A stretch of DNA of 64,000 nt from Halomonas sp. KG2 (GTDB taxonomy: Bacteria > Pseudomonadota > Gammaproteobacteria > Pseudomonadales > Halomonadaceae), in contig CP098528.1 in NCBI GenBank assembly GCA_030440445.1, forward strand, positions 3,348,001 to 3,412,000, written 5' to 3'. The notes below the pieces were generated by a model. The model was not told the origin of the DNA. It did no database searches and saw only the letters and a list, made by a program, of their open reading frames with translations. Below, in pieces: positions 1 through 8,418 of this stretch (position 1 is its first letter; each line of letters opens with the position of its first letter). Both the position numbers and the translations under genes were made by a program.

Positions 1-113
1 GTATGAATAAAGCTTAATGGCGCACCAAGTGCCTTGGCGGCCCAGACAGCATAATCACAGATACTTTCTGAATACTGAGACCCATCAATAGCGGCGAACA
101 CGCGATCAGACAT
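1..113 (-). CDS. Universal stress protein, N-terminal part (cut by window edge)
   Basis: The minus strand from an ATG at 113 reads MSDRVFAAIDGSQYSESICD and stays open to the window edge. It is nearly the same as the N-terminus of the universal stress protein at 2091-2948 (MTEHVLAAIDGSQYAESVCD), so this is the start of a second UspA-family gene. Usp proteins are cytoplasmic, often ATP-binding stress proteins. Only about 37 codons are visible, so the ATP-binding motif and the number of Usp domains cannot be judged. It is transcribed away from the fluoride exporter genes. Confidence 0.8.
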   Translation of the reverse strand, partial: MSDRVFAAIDGSQYSESICDYAVWAAKALGAPLSFIH

Positions 114-213
114 AAAAGCGACTCCTTGAGCGGATGCGTTAAGATTTTTATTATTCTCACTCTTTTTTACACGAACTTATTGACCAGCGACACCTTAACG
201 CGTTCTTTGTGTT

Positions 214-238
214 CACCCCTATCGTTATAGGGTAGGTG
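214..238. promoter_or_regulatory. Stem-loop in the leader of the fluC pair
   Basis: CCCTAT (217-222) pairs with ATAGGG (227-232) around a CGTT loop, and CAC (214-216) can extend the stem with GTG (236-238) across a bulge. It lies about 45 bases before the first fluC gene in the divergent region shared with the Usp gene. No T-run follows, so it is not a plain terminator. It does not match the fluoride riboswitch consensus. Function unknown; it may be an operator or chance. Confidence 0.25.
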
Positions 239-282
239 GTACACTTAGCAGCCTATCAACGCGGCCAGTTAAAGGAGTTACG

Positions 283-669
283 ATGGGGCATGGTATCGCG
301 AGCATGCTACTGGTAGCACTTGGCGGCGCATTGGGCGGCATGGGTCGCTATGCCGTTTCTAACCTTATGGCCCACCTGCTGGGCAAAACCTTCCCCTGGG
401 GTACCTTACTGGTGAATGCCAGCGGTGCGTTTATAGCGGGCGGACTTCTTGGTTACTACGGCGTGCCAACCACACAGCCGCTGTGGCTATTTACTGTTGC
501 AGGCTTGCTAGGTGGCTACACCACCGTTTCTTCATTTAGCTTACAAACTATTGAGCTATGGCAAAGTGGCCAAGCGCTGCGTGCCGCCTTAAATATTGCC
601 GCTACCCTAGTGCTCGGCATGGTGATGGCCATGCTCGGTTGGCTGTTAGCTAAGGGGTTGTTGCTATGA
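283..669 (+). CDS. crcB: Fluoride channel subunit FluC/CrcB, first copy
   Basis: A 128-residue, four-helix membrane protein of the CrcB/FluC family, which exports fluoride passively as a dual-topology dimer. Visible family signatures are GGALGGMGRY near the start, the GTLLVNASGAF stretch after helix 1 with the conserved Asn, and GGYTTVSSFS, which carries the Phe and Ser/Thr residues that line the fluoride path. Length is normal. AAAGGAG lies just before the ATG. The stop overlaps the start of a second fluC gene by four bases (ATGA), so the two are probably co-translated and may form a heterodimeric channel, as known for paired fluC genes. Confidence 0.9.
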   Translation: MGHGIASMLLVALGGALGGMGRYAVSNLMAHLLGKTFPWGTLLVNASGAFIAGGLLGYYGVPTTQPLWLFTVAGLLGGYTTVSSFSLQTIELWQSGQALRAALNIAATLVLGMVMAMLGWLLAKGLLL

Positions 670-1052
670 ACTGGCGAGCTTACCTAGCCGTCGGGATTGG
701 TAGCGGGCTTGGCAGTGCCCTTCGCTACGGGGTATCTCTCGTGTCTTTGGCAGCATTTGGTGGCTATTTCCCCTGGGGCACGCTGCTGGTTAACGTGCTG
801 GGTTCTGGGATCATCGGTTGGATTGCCGCTACCTCCTCACGTTTTCCGAACGGCAAGCTTGCGCACTGGCAGCCGCTGTTAGTGGCCGGTTTTTGTGGCG
901 GTTTTACCACGTTTTCACTCTTTAGCCTGGAAACATTGCACCTTATTCAACAGGGGCTTTCTGGGCTAGCGCTGCTTTATGTACTTATCAGCCTACCGCT
1001 TTGGTTACTGGCGGCCTGGCTAGGAGAACGCATAGCGCTTTCTCGTCTATAA
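666..1052 (+). CDS. crcB: Fluoride channel subunit FluC/CrcB, second copy
   Basis: Second FluC/CrcB subunit of 128 residues. It shows GSGLGSALRYGVS, GTLLVNVLGSGI and GGFTTFSLFSLE, the same three signatures as its neighbour but with clear sequence divergence, as expected when the two halves of a heterodimeric channel specialise to opposite membrane orientations. It starts inside the end of the first copy (ATGA overlap). The next gene, an ACR3-like carrier, begins 13 bases after its stop, so all three probably share a transcript. Whether each copy also works alone cannot be told from sequence. Confidence 0.9.
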   Translation: MNWRAYLAVGIGSGLGSALRYGVSLVSLAAFGGYFPWGTLLVNVLGSGIIGWIAATSSRFPNGKLAHWQPLLVAGFCGGFTTFSLFSLETLHLIQQGLSGLALLYVLISLPLWLLAAWLGERIALSRL

Positions 1053-1065
1053 CCGTAGGTATTTT

Positions 1066-2040
1066 ATGCGCGAGCAGTTAGAGCGACAGCAGTCCTGGCT
1101 TTACCTAGGGTTTATCTGCTTAGGGCTTACGTTGGGTCTGATAGCTCCCTTACTAGCGTCATCACTTGAGCAGCTGCTATGGCCGCTCCTCGGCATACTG
1201 CTCTACGCCACCTTTACTCAGATACCGCTATTACATATCAAGCAAAGCGTTATCGATAAAGGCTTTATGGCAGCGCTGCTGATTGGCAACTTCATTATCA
1301 TTCCTGCGCTACTGGGGGTGTTGGTGCTAGGTCTTTTAGTAGTGGGGCTACCACTTCCCCCACCGGTGATGGCTGGTGTTTTGCTAGTGCTACTGATGCC
1401 CTGCACAGACTGGTTTATTACTTTCACGCACTTAGGCAAAGGCGATGCCGCCCGCGCTGTTGCGGCAACGCCACTGCTGCTGCTCATCCAAATGGTCGCA
1501 TTGCCCGTTTATTTGTGGCTATTTTTAGGCGGCGAGTGGTTTCAGTTAACCTTTTCTACCAACCTTCTCAGCGCATTTGCTGGCTTAATCATGCTTCCTT
1601 TGGGATTGGCATGGCTGACGGAATTAGCTGCCCAGCGCTACCATGTCATTAACCAAGCCTCTGGGTATCTTGGCTATCTACCAATACCGCTACTTGCGCT
1701 GGTAGTGCTAGTCATTGCCGCGTCGCAGGTGAATAGCGTGCTAGGGCTTAGCCATGTGCTGTGGCAGGTTGTGTTTATCTTTATTGGCTTTTTAGTCATC
1801 GCTGGGTTGTTGGGTAAAACGTTAGGCAGCCTATTCAAACTACCGCCTGCCAGCGCCCGAACACTTGCCTTTAGTTTTGGCACGCGCAATTCGTTTGTCA
1901 TGTTGCCCATTGCGCTTACCCTGCCCAATGGATGGCAAGCCGCGGTAGTCGTTATTGTTTTTCAATCGCTAGTGGAGTTATTTGGCATGATAGCGTTGAT
2001 ACGCTGGGTGCCCGGCAAGCTAATTCTGAGCCAGCTATAA
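1066..2040 (+). CDS. ACR3/SBF-family carrier, probable arsenite or anion exporter
   Basis: A 324-residue protein with about ten hydrophobic helices of the bile acid/arsenite (SBF, ACR3-like) transporter fold. The stretch LLMPCTDWFITFTHLGKGD near residue 105 corresponds to the conserved Cys-containing segment of ACR3 arsenite pumps, and SFGTRNSFVMLPIAL near residue 270 is the second family hallmark. It follows the fluC pair by 13 bases with a TAGGT-type ribosome site, which suggests one operon for toxic-ion export. No ArsR or ArsC gene is adjacent, so arsenite as substrate is only inferred. Confidence 0.7.
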   Translation: MREQLERQQSWLYLGFICLGLTLGLIAPLLASSLEQLLWPLLGILLYATFTQIPLLHIKQSVIDKGFMAALLIGNFIIIPALLGVLVLGLLVVGLPLPPPVMAGVLLVLLMPCTDWFITFTHLGKGDAARAVAATPLLLLIQMVALPVYLWLFLGGEWFQLTFSTNLLSAFAGLIMLPLGLAWLTELAAQRYHVINQASGYLGYLPIPLLALVVLVIAASQVNSVLGLSHVLWQVVFIFIGFLVIAGLLGKTLGSLFKLPPASARTLAFSFGTRNSFVMLPIALTLPNGWQAAVVVIVFQSLVELFGMIALIRWVPGKLILSQL

Positions 2041-2074
2041 AAAACGCCGGCCCCTTAGCGTGGTGACCGGCGTT
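2037..2074 (-). terminator. Terminator after the universal stress protein gene
   Basis: AACGCCGG (2043-2050) pairs with CCGGCGTT (2067-2074). On the minus strand the stem is followed by a run of six T, giving a rho-independent terminator for the Usp gene. It also lies just after the ACR3-like stop and could act in both directions, although the plus-strand side lacks a T-run. Confidence 0.75.
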
Positions 2075-2090
2075 AAAGTGTACGTATTGA

Positions 2091-2948
2091 TTAACGCAAT
2101 ATCAGTACCGGAATTCGGCTACCGCGTAACATCGCTGTGGTGGTACTGCCGACCAGCAAGTGGCGAATACGCGAGTGGCCATAAGCGCCCATCACTAGAA
2201 GGTCGATCGCATGCTCCTGCTCGTACGCTTGCAAGGTGTCGTCTACCTCACCGGAACGGATGGCGCCTTCGGCTTGGTGGCCAGCATCACGTAGCGTAGT
2301 CAACGCCCAATCAAGCTCGCTGCGATGCTCAGCGGTTTCAGCACCCACAATCAGCACATGGCATTCGGTACCTGCAAATAACGGCGAGCGTGCCAGCATT
2401 TCCACCCCTTTACGGGCAGTTTTGCTACAATCAAACGCAATCAGCACCCTTTCAGGCTGCTTAAAGGCTTTGGGCACCATGAGAATTGGGCGATGCATTT
2501 CACGCACCACACGCTCAAGGTTAGAACCTAGGTGGCCGCTAGCGTGGTGAGCGGTTTCACCACGCTTGCCTACCACCAACAAACGTATGTCTTTCTCTAG
2601 CTCTACCAAGGTTTCGACCAGCGTGCCGTTAAGCTGGCGAATAATGGGATCAGCGACCCCATCTTCTACTGCCCGTGCCTTGGCCGCTTCCAGCATGAGC
2701 TTGCCTTGTTCACGGTTTACCTTAGCGCGCTGTTCATCAAGCTCAGAAAGCTCTTTCATCAAGCGCTCGCGGGCACCAAATTTTAGGTTACCCGACAAAT
2801 TTTGCTCTGCTGGCACATCAGAATGATTATCCACCACATGCACAAAGCTAAGCGGCGCATTTAATGCCAAGCTTGCCCAAGCGGCGTAGTCACAGACGCT
2901 TTCTGCATACTGGGAGCCGTCAATCGCGGCGAGTACGTGTTCAGTCAT
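2091..2948 (-). CDS. Tandem-domain universal stress protein
   Basis: 285 residues holding two Usp domains. The first (about 1-145) carries GKRGETAHHASGHLGSN, and the second (about 150-285) carries GAYGHSRIRHLLVGSTT, both fitting the G-2X-G-9/10X-G(S/T) ATP-binding signature, so both domains may bind nucleotide. Usp proteins act in the cytoplasm in stress survival and can regulate transporters. It follows the SulP carrier gene by 19 bases in the same direction with an AGGAG-type ribosome site, so the two are probably one operon. A close paralogue begins at the left window edge. Confidence 0.9.
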   Translation of the reverse strand: MTEHVLAAIDGSQYAESVCDYAAWASLALNAPLSFVHVVDNHSDVPAEQNLSGNLKFGARERLMKELSELDEQRAKVNREQGKLMLEAAKARAVEDGVADPIIRQLNGTLVETLVELEKDIRLLVVGKRGETAHHASGHLGSNLERVVREMHRPILMVPKAFKQPERVLIAFDCSKTARKGVEMLARSPLFAGTECHVLIVGAETAEHRSELDWALTTLRDAGHQAEGAIRSGEVDDTLQAYEQEHAIDLLVMGAYGHSRIRHLLVGSTTTAMLRGSRIPVLILR

Positions 2949-2967
2949 ATCGCTCTCCTTGCGGTGG

Positions 2968-4458
2968 TTAGTGACCGCCCATTAGCTTTTCAACCGCTTC
3001 TGGGTCGTTGTGTACCGCGTAACGATCTACCACGGTGGCACTGGCTTCACTCAAGCCCACCAGCTCCACCTCAGTTCCTTCACGACGGAACTTAATCACC
3101 ACGCGGTCCAGTGCTTGAACAGCGGTAATATCCCAGAAGTGGGCACGGGAAAGGTTGATGGTGACCTTATCGATGCTCTCTTTAAGATCGAAGGCCGCAA
3201 TAAAACGCTCAGAAGAGGCAAAGAACACTTGGCCAACCACTTGGTATTCACGCTCTTTACCGGCCTCTACTTCTTTCGAGCCGATATACAGGATGTTGCC
3301 GACTTTATTAGCAAAGAACATCGCCGCCAGCAGTACACCAACAAAGACACCAATCGCTAAATTGTGCGTCCCCACAGTCACCGCCACTGTGGCTAGCATA
3401 ACGATATTGGTACTCACCGGATGTTTTTTAAGGTCGCGAATCGACTCCCAGCTAAAGGTGCCAATCGATACCATAATCATCACCGCTACCAGCGCTGCCA
3501 TAGGAATCTGCGAGACCCAATCAGCGAGAAAGACCACCATCAACAACAGAACAACACCAGCGATAAGCGTTGAGAGCCGAGTCCTGCCACCGGATTTTAT
3601 GTTGATGACTGACTGACCAATCATTGCACAGCCTGCCATACCGCCCAGTAAACCCGATCCGATATTAGCGATACCCTGACCTTTACACTCACGGTTTTTA
3701 TCGCTGGGTGTATCCGTTAAGTCATCAACAATAGTGGCTGTCATCATAGATTCCAGAAGGCCCACCACCGCCAGCATGATGGCGTAGGGAAAAATGATCA
3801 TTAGCGTTTCTAAATTAAGTGGCACGCTAGGCCATAAGAACATTGGCAGTGTATCGGGCAGTTCGCCCATATCACCTACCGTGCGTATATCCATGCCGCT
3901 TACCATATACACCCCGGTAAGCACCACGATGCATACCAGAGGAGAAGGGACCGACTTTCCAATCGCCGGCAAGTACGGGAAGAGATAGATAATGCCTAAG
4001 CCTGCTAGCGTCATGGCATACACATGCCACGTTACATTAGTTAACTCAGGCAGTTGCGCCATGAAGATTAATATCGCTAGGGCATTCACGAAGCCGGTGA
4101 CCACCGAACGGGATACAAAACGCATCAGCTCTGCAAGTTTTAAGTAGCCTGCGATAATCTGTAATACCCCAGTCAATAGCGTGGCCGCCAGTAAGTACTC
4201 CAGGCCATGTTCGCGAACTAAGGTAACCATCAGTAGCGCCATCGCACCGGTAGCTGCTGAAATCATACCTGGGCGACCACCAGTAAAGGCGATCACTACT
4301 GCGATACAAAATGAGGCGTATAGGCCCACTTTTGGATCAACACCCGCAATTATCGAAAATGCAATGGCTTCAGGAATCAGTGCAAGCGCCACGACAATCC
4401 CCGCAAGGGTGTCGCCCTTGAGGTTTGAGAGCCAAGATTGTTTAAACTTTTCGTACAT
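2968..4458 (-). CDS. SulP-family anion transporter with C-terminal STAS domain
   Basis: 496 residues. A membrane domain of about 10-14 helices (residues 10-390) carries SulP landmarks such as [20 protein letters not shown] and [15 protein letters not shown], and a cytoplasmic STAS domain follows (about 410-490, with [19 protein letters not shown]). SulP carriers move sulfate, bicarbonate or other anions, often with sodium. The downstream Usp gene recalls bicarbonate-type SulP carriers of marine bacteria that travel with stress-protein genes, so sodium/bicarbonate uptake is plausible but not shown. The ATG has no strong ribosome site; it was kept because the protein aligns with the family from there. 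Confidence 0.85.
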   Translation of the reverse strand: MYEKFKQSWLSNLKGDTLAGIVVALALIPEAIAFSIIAGVDPKVGLYASFCIAVVIAFTGGRPGMISAATGAMALLMVTLVREHGLEYLLAATLLTGVLQIIAGYLKLAELMRFVSRSVVTGFVNALAILIFMAQLPELTNVTWHVYAMTLAGLGIIYLFPYLPAIGKSVPSPLVCIVVLTGVYMVSGMDIRTVGDMGELPDTLPMFLWPSVPLNLETLMIIFPYAIMLAVVGLLESMMTATIVDDLTDTPSDKNRECKGQGIANIGSGLLGGMAGCAMIGQSVINIKSGGRTRLSTLIAGVVLLLMVVFLADWVSQIPMAALVAVMIMVSIGTFSWESIRDLKKHPVSTNIVMLATVAVTVGTHNLAIGVFVGVLLAAMFFANKVGNILYIGSKEVEAGKEREYQVVGQVFFASSERFIAAFDLKESIDKVTINLSRAHFWDITAVQALDRVVIKFRREGTEVELVGLSEASATVVDRYAVHNDPEAVEKLMGGH

Positions 4459-4998
4459 GCGAAGGGTCCACGGTTAAGGATTTAAGATTGGCCAAAAGCG
4501 GGCAGACAACGCCGCCAAGCATTGGCACGCTGAGGCTGTAACACTTTTTATTGTGAAGATAAGCTGGCGTTGGGTACCTAAAAAGTCACGTACTGCATGA
4601 GATGAGCACGGCTAATTTTAAGTACCACAAAGCAATGACAGCGCGATGAATGCACAGCCATTACCTTAACGAAGGCAGGAAGCTAGGGCGGAGTCATCAG
4701 CCCAGAAAAGATGTGAGTAAATGCAGTCATAAGTAATATTCTGTACGGTTGCAATAAGCAAGGTGCGACAAAGCGCAGCATTCTAACAGCATCACAGTCG
4801 CATTGCATCTCACGCCACTCTGGTAGCCCACACCGTGATACGCGCTGACACGCCCCCACCTCTACTTAGGCAGGGTGACCTCGCGACTGATTGTGGCGTA
4901 CCATTGCGCCACCAGAAACGATGACAATTGCCAACGTTTTATGTTGAAGCGGCACACATAGTCACGTGCCGAATATGCCCGCCAAAGAGGAGAAATAG
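4459..4998. other. 540-base intergenic region between divergent genes
   Basis: This gap separates the SulP gene (minus) from the isocitrate dehydrogenase gene (plus) and must contain both promoters. I see no convincing small gene, tRNA, repeat or strong hairpin in it. The only clear signal is AGGAG at 4988-4992 serving the dehydrogenase. Confidence 0.6.
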
Positions 4999-6015
4999 AT
5001 GATGAGTCAGTCAATTGCGGTGATTAAAGGCGACGGTATCGGCCCAGAAATTATGGATGCCACCCTGCGCGTGCTTGATGCGCTGGAGTGCGGTCTGAAT
5101 TATGAGTTTATCGATGCTGGCCTGGCGGCGCTTGAAAAACACGGCACGCTGATTCCTCAAGAATCGCTTGATGCCATCGAGAAGTACGGTATTGCCCTGA
5201 AAGGCCCGCTGACCACTCCCATTGGCAAAGGTTTCTCCTCCATCAACGTGCAGCTGCGTCGTCATTTTGACTTGTACGCCAACGTGCGCCCGGCGATTAG
5301 CTTCCCCGGTACGCGTTCGCGTTACAACGATATCGATATGATTACCGTGCGGGAAAACACCGAAGGTGCCTACCTCTCTGATGGCCAAGAGATGATTGAC
5401 GATGGCAATACCGGCATTTCAGTCATCAAGGTAACCCGCCAGGGTTCCGAACGCATTGTGCGCTATGCATTTGAGCTAGCAAAAAATAACGGCCGTAAAA
5501 AAGTCACCGCTGTACATAAAGCTAACATCATTAAAACCAGCTCTGGCCTGTTTTTGGATGTCGCTCGGGAAGTCGCCAAAGAGTATCCCGAGATCGAATT
5601 CCAGGAAATGATTGTAGATAACGCCTGCATGCAGTTGGTGATGAATCCGCACCAGTTCGATGTCGTTGTCACCACCAACCTGTTTGGCGATATTCTTTCT
5701 GACCTATGTGCTGGGCTAGTTGGCGGGTTAGGCTTGGCGCCCGGTGCTAACATCGGCGAAAAGGCTGCTATTTTTGAAGCAGTTCACGGTTCAGCACCGG
5801 ATATTGCCGGACAAAAAATCGCCAACCCTTGCGCCCTGCTGTTAGCAGCCGCCCAAATGCTTGACCACTTAGGCATGAACGAAAAAGGCGACGCTATTCG
5901 TCACGGAATTCGCGCGGTGCTGGAGACACGCCGCGATATGGTGACACCCGACATGGGCGGCACTGGCACAACCGATACATTTGCCCAAGCGCTCGTAGAG
6001 CACTTAACCGCTTAA
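4999..6015 (+). CDS. NAD-type isocitrate dehydrogenase (IDH/IPMDH family)
   Basis: 338 residues of the beta-decarboxylating dehydrogenase family. IKGDGIGPEI opens the fold; SSINVQLRRHFDLYANVRP and VRENTEGAY supply the substrate-binding Ser, Asn and Arg residues of isocitrate enzymes, and TTNLFGDILSDLCAGLVGG holds the metal-binding Asp residues. EAVHGSAPDIAG is the cofactor-loop region. The short length and the Ser-Asn pair fit NAD-linked isocitrate dehydrogenase rather than isopropylmalate dehydrogenase, giving 2-oxoglutarate in the citric acid cycle; homoisocitrate or tartrate enzymes are less likely. The start has two ATGs in tandem behind AGGAG; the first is annotated. Confidence 0.85.
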   Translation: MMSQSIAVIKGDGIGPEIMDATLRVLDALECGLNYEFIDAGLAALEKHGTLIPQESLDAIEKYGIALKGPLTTPIGKGFSSINVQLRRHFDLYANVRPAISFPGTRSRYNDIDMITVRENTEGAYLSDGQEMIDDGNTGISVIKVTRQGSERIVRYAFELAKNNGRKKVTAVHKANIIKTSSGLFLDVAREVAKEYPEIEFQEMIVDNACMQLVMNPHQFDVVVTTNLFGDILSDLCAGLVGGLGLAPGANIGEKAAIFEAVHGSAPDIAGQKIANPCALLLAAAQMLDHLGMNEKGDAIRHGIRAVLETRRDMVTPDMGGTGTTDTFAQALVEHLTA

Positions 6016-6031
6016 CTGTTTAGGTGCTTTT

Positions 6032-6065
6032 CCCGTCACCGCAACGCATTTTACGCGGTGATGGG
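6032..6065 (+). terminator. Likely terminator after isocitrate dehydrogenase
   Basis: CCCGTCACCGC (6032-6042) pairs with GCGGTGATGGG (6055-6065), eleven pairs including one G-T. The following T-run is weak, so termination may be partial and some readthrough into the sigma factor gene is possible. Confidence 0.5.
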
Positions 6066-6112
6066 ATCCTTGAGCTTTAAGTCTGACTTTTCTTAGCTTA
6101 GGGAAGCTCACA

Positions 6113-6682
6113 TTGCCTATCTCCTCACAGCAAGCTGCCGAACACTTCAGTCATATACGCCCCCGCCTGCTTGCATTTGCACGCTTGCAGCTTAGGGAGA
6201 GTGCTGCCGCTGAAGATGCCGTTCAGGAAACGTTGCTCACCGCGTTTGAAAAAACCAGTTCATTTGAAGGACGCTCAGAATTTGAAACCTGGGTATTTGG
6301 CATCTTGAAATTTAAGATACTTGACCATCTGCGCCAGCAGAAAAAACAGGGGCGCTGGCAGCCGCTAAATGACTCAATCGACGAGGACACGTTAGACCGG
6401 CTATTCAAATCAAATGGGCATTGGCAGCCCAGCGCCCGCCCGCACGACTGGGGGGAGCCTGAGTATATTTTAGAGAACCAGCGCTTCTGGCAAGTGTTCG
6501 ATGCCTGTTTAATAGCGCTACCCGACAGTATCGCGCGCGTATTTACCTTACGAGAGCTGATGGGATTATCGACACAGGATATTTGTAAGGAACTCGATAT
6601 AACAGAAACTAACTGCTGGGTTATCTTACACCGAGCACGGTTAAGGTTAAGAGCGTGCTTGGATAATGGCTGGACTCAGTAG
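6113..6682 (+). CDS. ECF-type RNA polymerase sigma factor
   Basis: 189 residues. Region 2 (about 15-85) contains AAEDAVQETLLTAFEKTSSF and FETWVFGILKFKILDHLRQ, and region 4 (about 125-185) contains the helix-turn-helix ELMGLSTQDICKELDITETN followed by HRARLRLRACL. This is the layout of an extracytoplasmic-function sigma factor that directs RNA polymerase to stress promoters. The start is a TTG with GGGAAG eight bases upstream; no better start lies before region 2. The next gene, 12 bases later, encodes a tiny zinc-finger protein, the usual place for the cognate anti-sigma factor. Confidence 0.85.
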   Translation: MPISSQQAAEHFSHIRPRLLAFARLQLRESAAAEDAVQETLLTAFEKTSSFEGRSEFETWVFGILKFKILDHLRQQKKQGRWQPLNDSIDEDTLDRLFKSNGHWQPSARPHDWGEPEYILENQRFWQVFDACLIALPDSIARVFTLRELMGLSTQDICKELDITETNCWVILHRARLRLRACLDNGWTQ

Positions 6683-6694
6683 GAGCCAATAAAG

Positions 6695-6910
6695 ATGCTA
6701 ATGTGCCGTGAAGCAACACGCTTGATATCACTTAAGCAAGATAGAGCACTCACTTTTCGCGAACGTACTGCACTACGCATACATCTCTCTATGTGCAGCG
6801 CCTGCCGCGCCTGTGGCCGCCAATTTGACCTGCTGCACAAAATAGCTGAGCACCACCCTGCTGTACCAAAAAACTCGACAGAAAGCGGTGGTCGTTATGA
6901 GCCTCACTAG
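6695..6910 (+). CDS. Small zinc-finger anti-sigma factor candidate
   Basis: 71 residues with C4 near the start, then HLSMCSACRACGR, giving an H-x3-C-x2-C arrangement as in the zf-HC2 anti-sigma fold. There is no membrane segment, so it would act in the cytoplasm by holding the sigma factor just upstream; zinc-binding members of this group often respond to thiol oxidation. GGAG lies nine bases before the ATG. The gene overlaps the next reading frame by 14 bases. The pairing with the sigma factor is inferred from position and size. Confidence 0.7.
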   Translation: MLMCREATRLISLKQDRALTFRERTALRIHLSMCSACRACGRQFDLLHKIAEHHPAVPKNSTESGGRYEPH

Positions 6911-7583
6911 TGCTTTTCCCATCAAAGGAACAGCATTAGCTAGCCTATTTTTCAGCCCGTTATTGTTCACAACCGCTAGCGGGCAAGAGATACGCTTTAC
7001 ACCCAATCAAATCATGACTTGGCCTATCCGAAGTTTCGAAGGCGAAACACGCTATTCCATTGTTGAGAAATCAGGCCAACGAGTACTTGAAGCCAATGCT
7101 CAGGGCCAGGCCTCTGCACGCTACCTGGAACGCGATATTGATTTAAATGCAACGCCCTATCTTCACTGGTGCTGGCAAGTAGACTCAATCTATCCGGGCG
7201 TTGATGAAACAACGAAAGCGGGCGATGACTATCCAGCACGGGTTTATGTGGCGCGTAAGACGGGGATTCTTCCCTGGCAGGTCGAATCGGTTAACTATGT
7301 CTGGTCCTCTACCCAACCTCAGGGTGCCTCGTGGCCAAATGCCTTTACTGACCGAGCACAACTGATGGCGCTGCAAAGTGGCAATAGCGCAGTTGGGGAG
7401 TGGGTGGCAGAAGTACGCGATGTCCGTGCTGACTACCAAGCTCTTTTTGGCAGCGCTCCTAGCGAAGTCAACGGTATCGCCTTAATGAGTGATGGTGATA
7501 ATACAGGCGGCAACGCCACCGCTTGGTTTACCCAACTAGGCTTCTCCAGCACGCTCACTCCACCCGCATGTCCTTCCCCCTAG
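6897..7583 (+). CDS. DUF3047-family exported protein
   Basis: 228 residues. An N-terminal hydrophobic stretch ending near TTASGQ looks like a signal peptide. The core WCWQVDSIYPGVDETTKAGD and YPARVYVARKTG matches the pattern of DUF3047, a periplasmic family without a known reaction, and SDGDNTGGNATAWF near the end fits a jelly-roll-like fold. A GTG start at 6888 is possible; ATG 6897 was chosen because the signal peptide then begins properly. It overlaps the anti-sigma gene and is probably in the same operon, so it may be an output of that sigma factor. Confidence 0.7.
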   Translation: MSLTSAFPIKGTALASLFFSPLLFTTASGQEIRFTPNQIMTWPIRSFEGETRYSIVEKSGQRVLEANAQGQASARYLERDIDLNATPYLHWCWQVDSIYPGVDETTKAGDDYPARVYVARKTGILPWQVESVNYVWSSTQPQGASWPNAFTDRAQLMALQSGNSAVGEWVAEVRDVRADYQALFGSAPSEVNGIALMSDGDNTGGNATAWFTQLGFSSTLTPPACPSP

Positions 7584-7586
7584 CAA

Positions 7587-7617
7587 TAAAAAAAAACCGC
7601 TAACCGGTGGCTAGCGG
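7587..7617 (-). terminator. Terminator after peroxiredoxin gene
   Basis: CCGCTA (7597-7602) pairs with TAGCGG (7612-7617), and a run of nine A lies to the left on the plus strand, which is the T-run for minus-strand transcripts. It fits a rho-independent terminator for the peroxiredoxin gene between converging genes. Confidence 0.7.
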
Positions 7618-7665
7618 GGGAGGTATTGCGTGGGCTTCTGAAACGAAACAGCTACCCTTTAGTAA

Positions 7666-8316
7666 TTAGCGCAATTTCGTTTTACGCAGGTACGGCAGAA
7701 CAGCGTCAAACTCACCGAACTTCTGCTTGGCATCTTCATCAGACACGCTCGGCGGAATAATAACGTCCTGACCAACGGTCCAGTCAGCAGGTGTTGCAAC
7801 GCCATGTTTTGCCGTGGCTTGCAGTGCATCCAGCGCACGCAGAATTTCTGCGAAATTACGGCCAACCGTCATCGGGTAGGTCATCGATAGCTTCAACTGC
7901 TTATCCGGCCCGATAATGAACACCGAGCGTACCGTTGCGCTATCAGCGGGGGTGCGGCCATCTGGCAGATAAGCATCTTCTGGCAGCATATCGAACAGTT
8001 TGGAAACCTTTAGGCCTTCATCGGCAATAATGGGGAAGCCAACCTTATTGCCGCAAACTTTCTCGATATCGCTTGCCCAGCGTTTGTGGTCTTCAACGCC
8101 ATCCACAGAGACGCCAATGACTTTGGTGCCGCGCTTTTCCCATTCAGGGCTCAGCGTTGCCACTGCGCCGAATTCTGTGGTGCAGACCGGGGTGAAATCT
8201 TTAGGATGAGAAAAGAGGATCGCCCAGCTATCGCCGATCCAGTCGTGAAAATGAATCGGGCCTTGGCTAGTTTCTGCTTCGAAATCAGGCACTACCGCAT
8301 TGATACGTAATGACAT
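7666..8316 (-). CDS. 1-Cys peroxiredoxin (Prx6 type)
   Basis: 216 residues of the AhpC/TSA superfamily. The peroxidatic site is PVCTTE with Cys45, preceded by SHPKDFTPV; Arg in TVRSVFIIGPD completes the site. The long C-terminal arm (TPADWTVGQDVIIPPSVSDE) is typical of the Prx6 group, which reduces hydrogen peroxide and organic peroxides in the cytoplasm. A second Cys is in KVCGNK, but it is not in the usual resolving position, so a 1-Cys mechanism with an external thiol is most likely. It is monocistronic, with its own terminator downstream. Confidence 0.92.
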   Translation of the reverse strand: MSLRINAVVPDFEAETSQGPIHFHDWIGDSWAILFSHPKDFTPVCTTEFGAVATLSPEWEKRGTKVIGVSVDGVEDHKRWASDIEKVCGNKVGFPIIADEGLKVSKLFDMLPEDAYLPDGRTPADSATVRSVFIIGPDKQLKLSMTYPMTVGRNFAEILRALDALQATAKHGVATPADWTVGQDVIIPPSVSDEDAKQKFGEFDAVLPYLRKTKLR

Positions 8317-8418
8317 CGTTCCTCCTCATTAGGGTCAAGTGACCTTAATACCTTATATGACTTTCAACACCTTCACTATAGAACGTTTAGCGCTATAGCA
8401 GTGAAACATTTGCTCTGC

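Noticed and set aside
190..282. Fluoride riboswitch before the fluC pair
   Set aside because: The leader has a hairpin but lacks the conserved pseudoknot sequences of the crcB motif.
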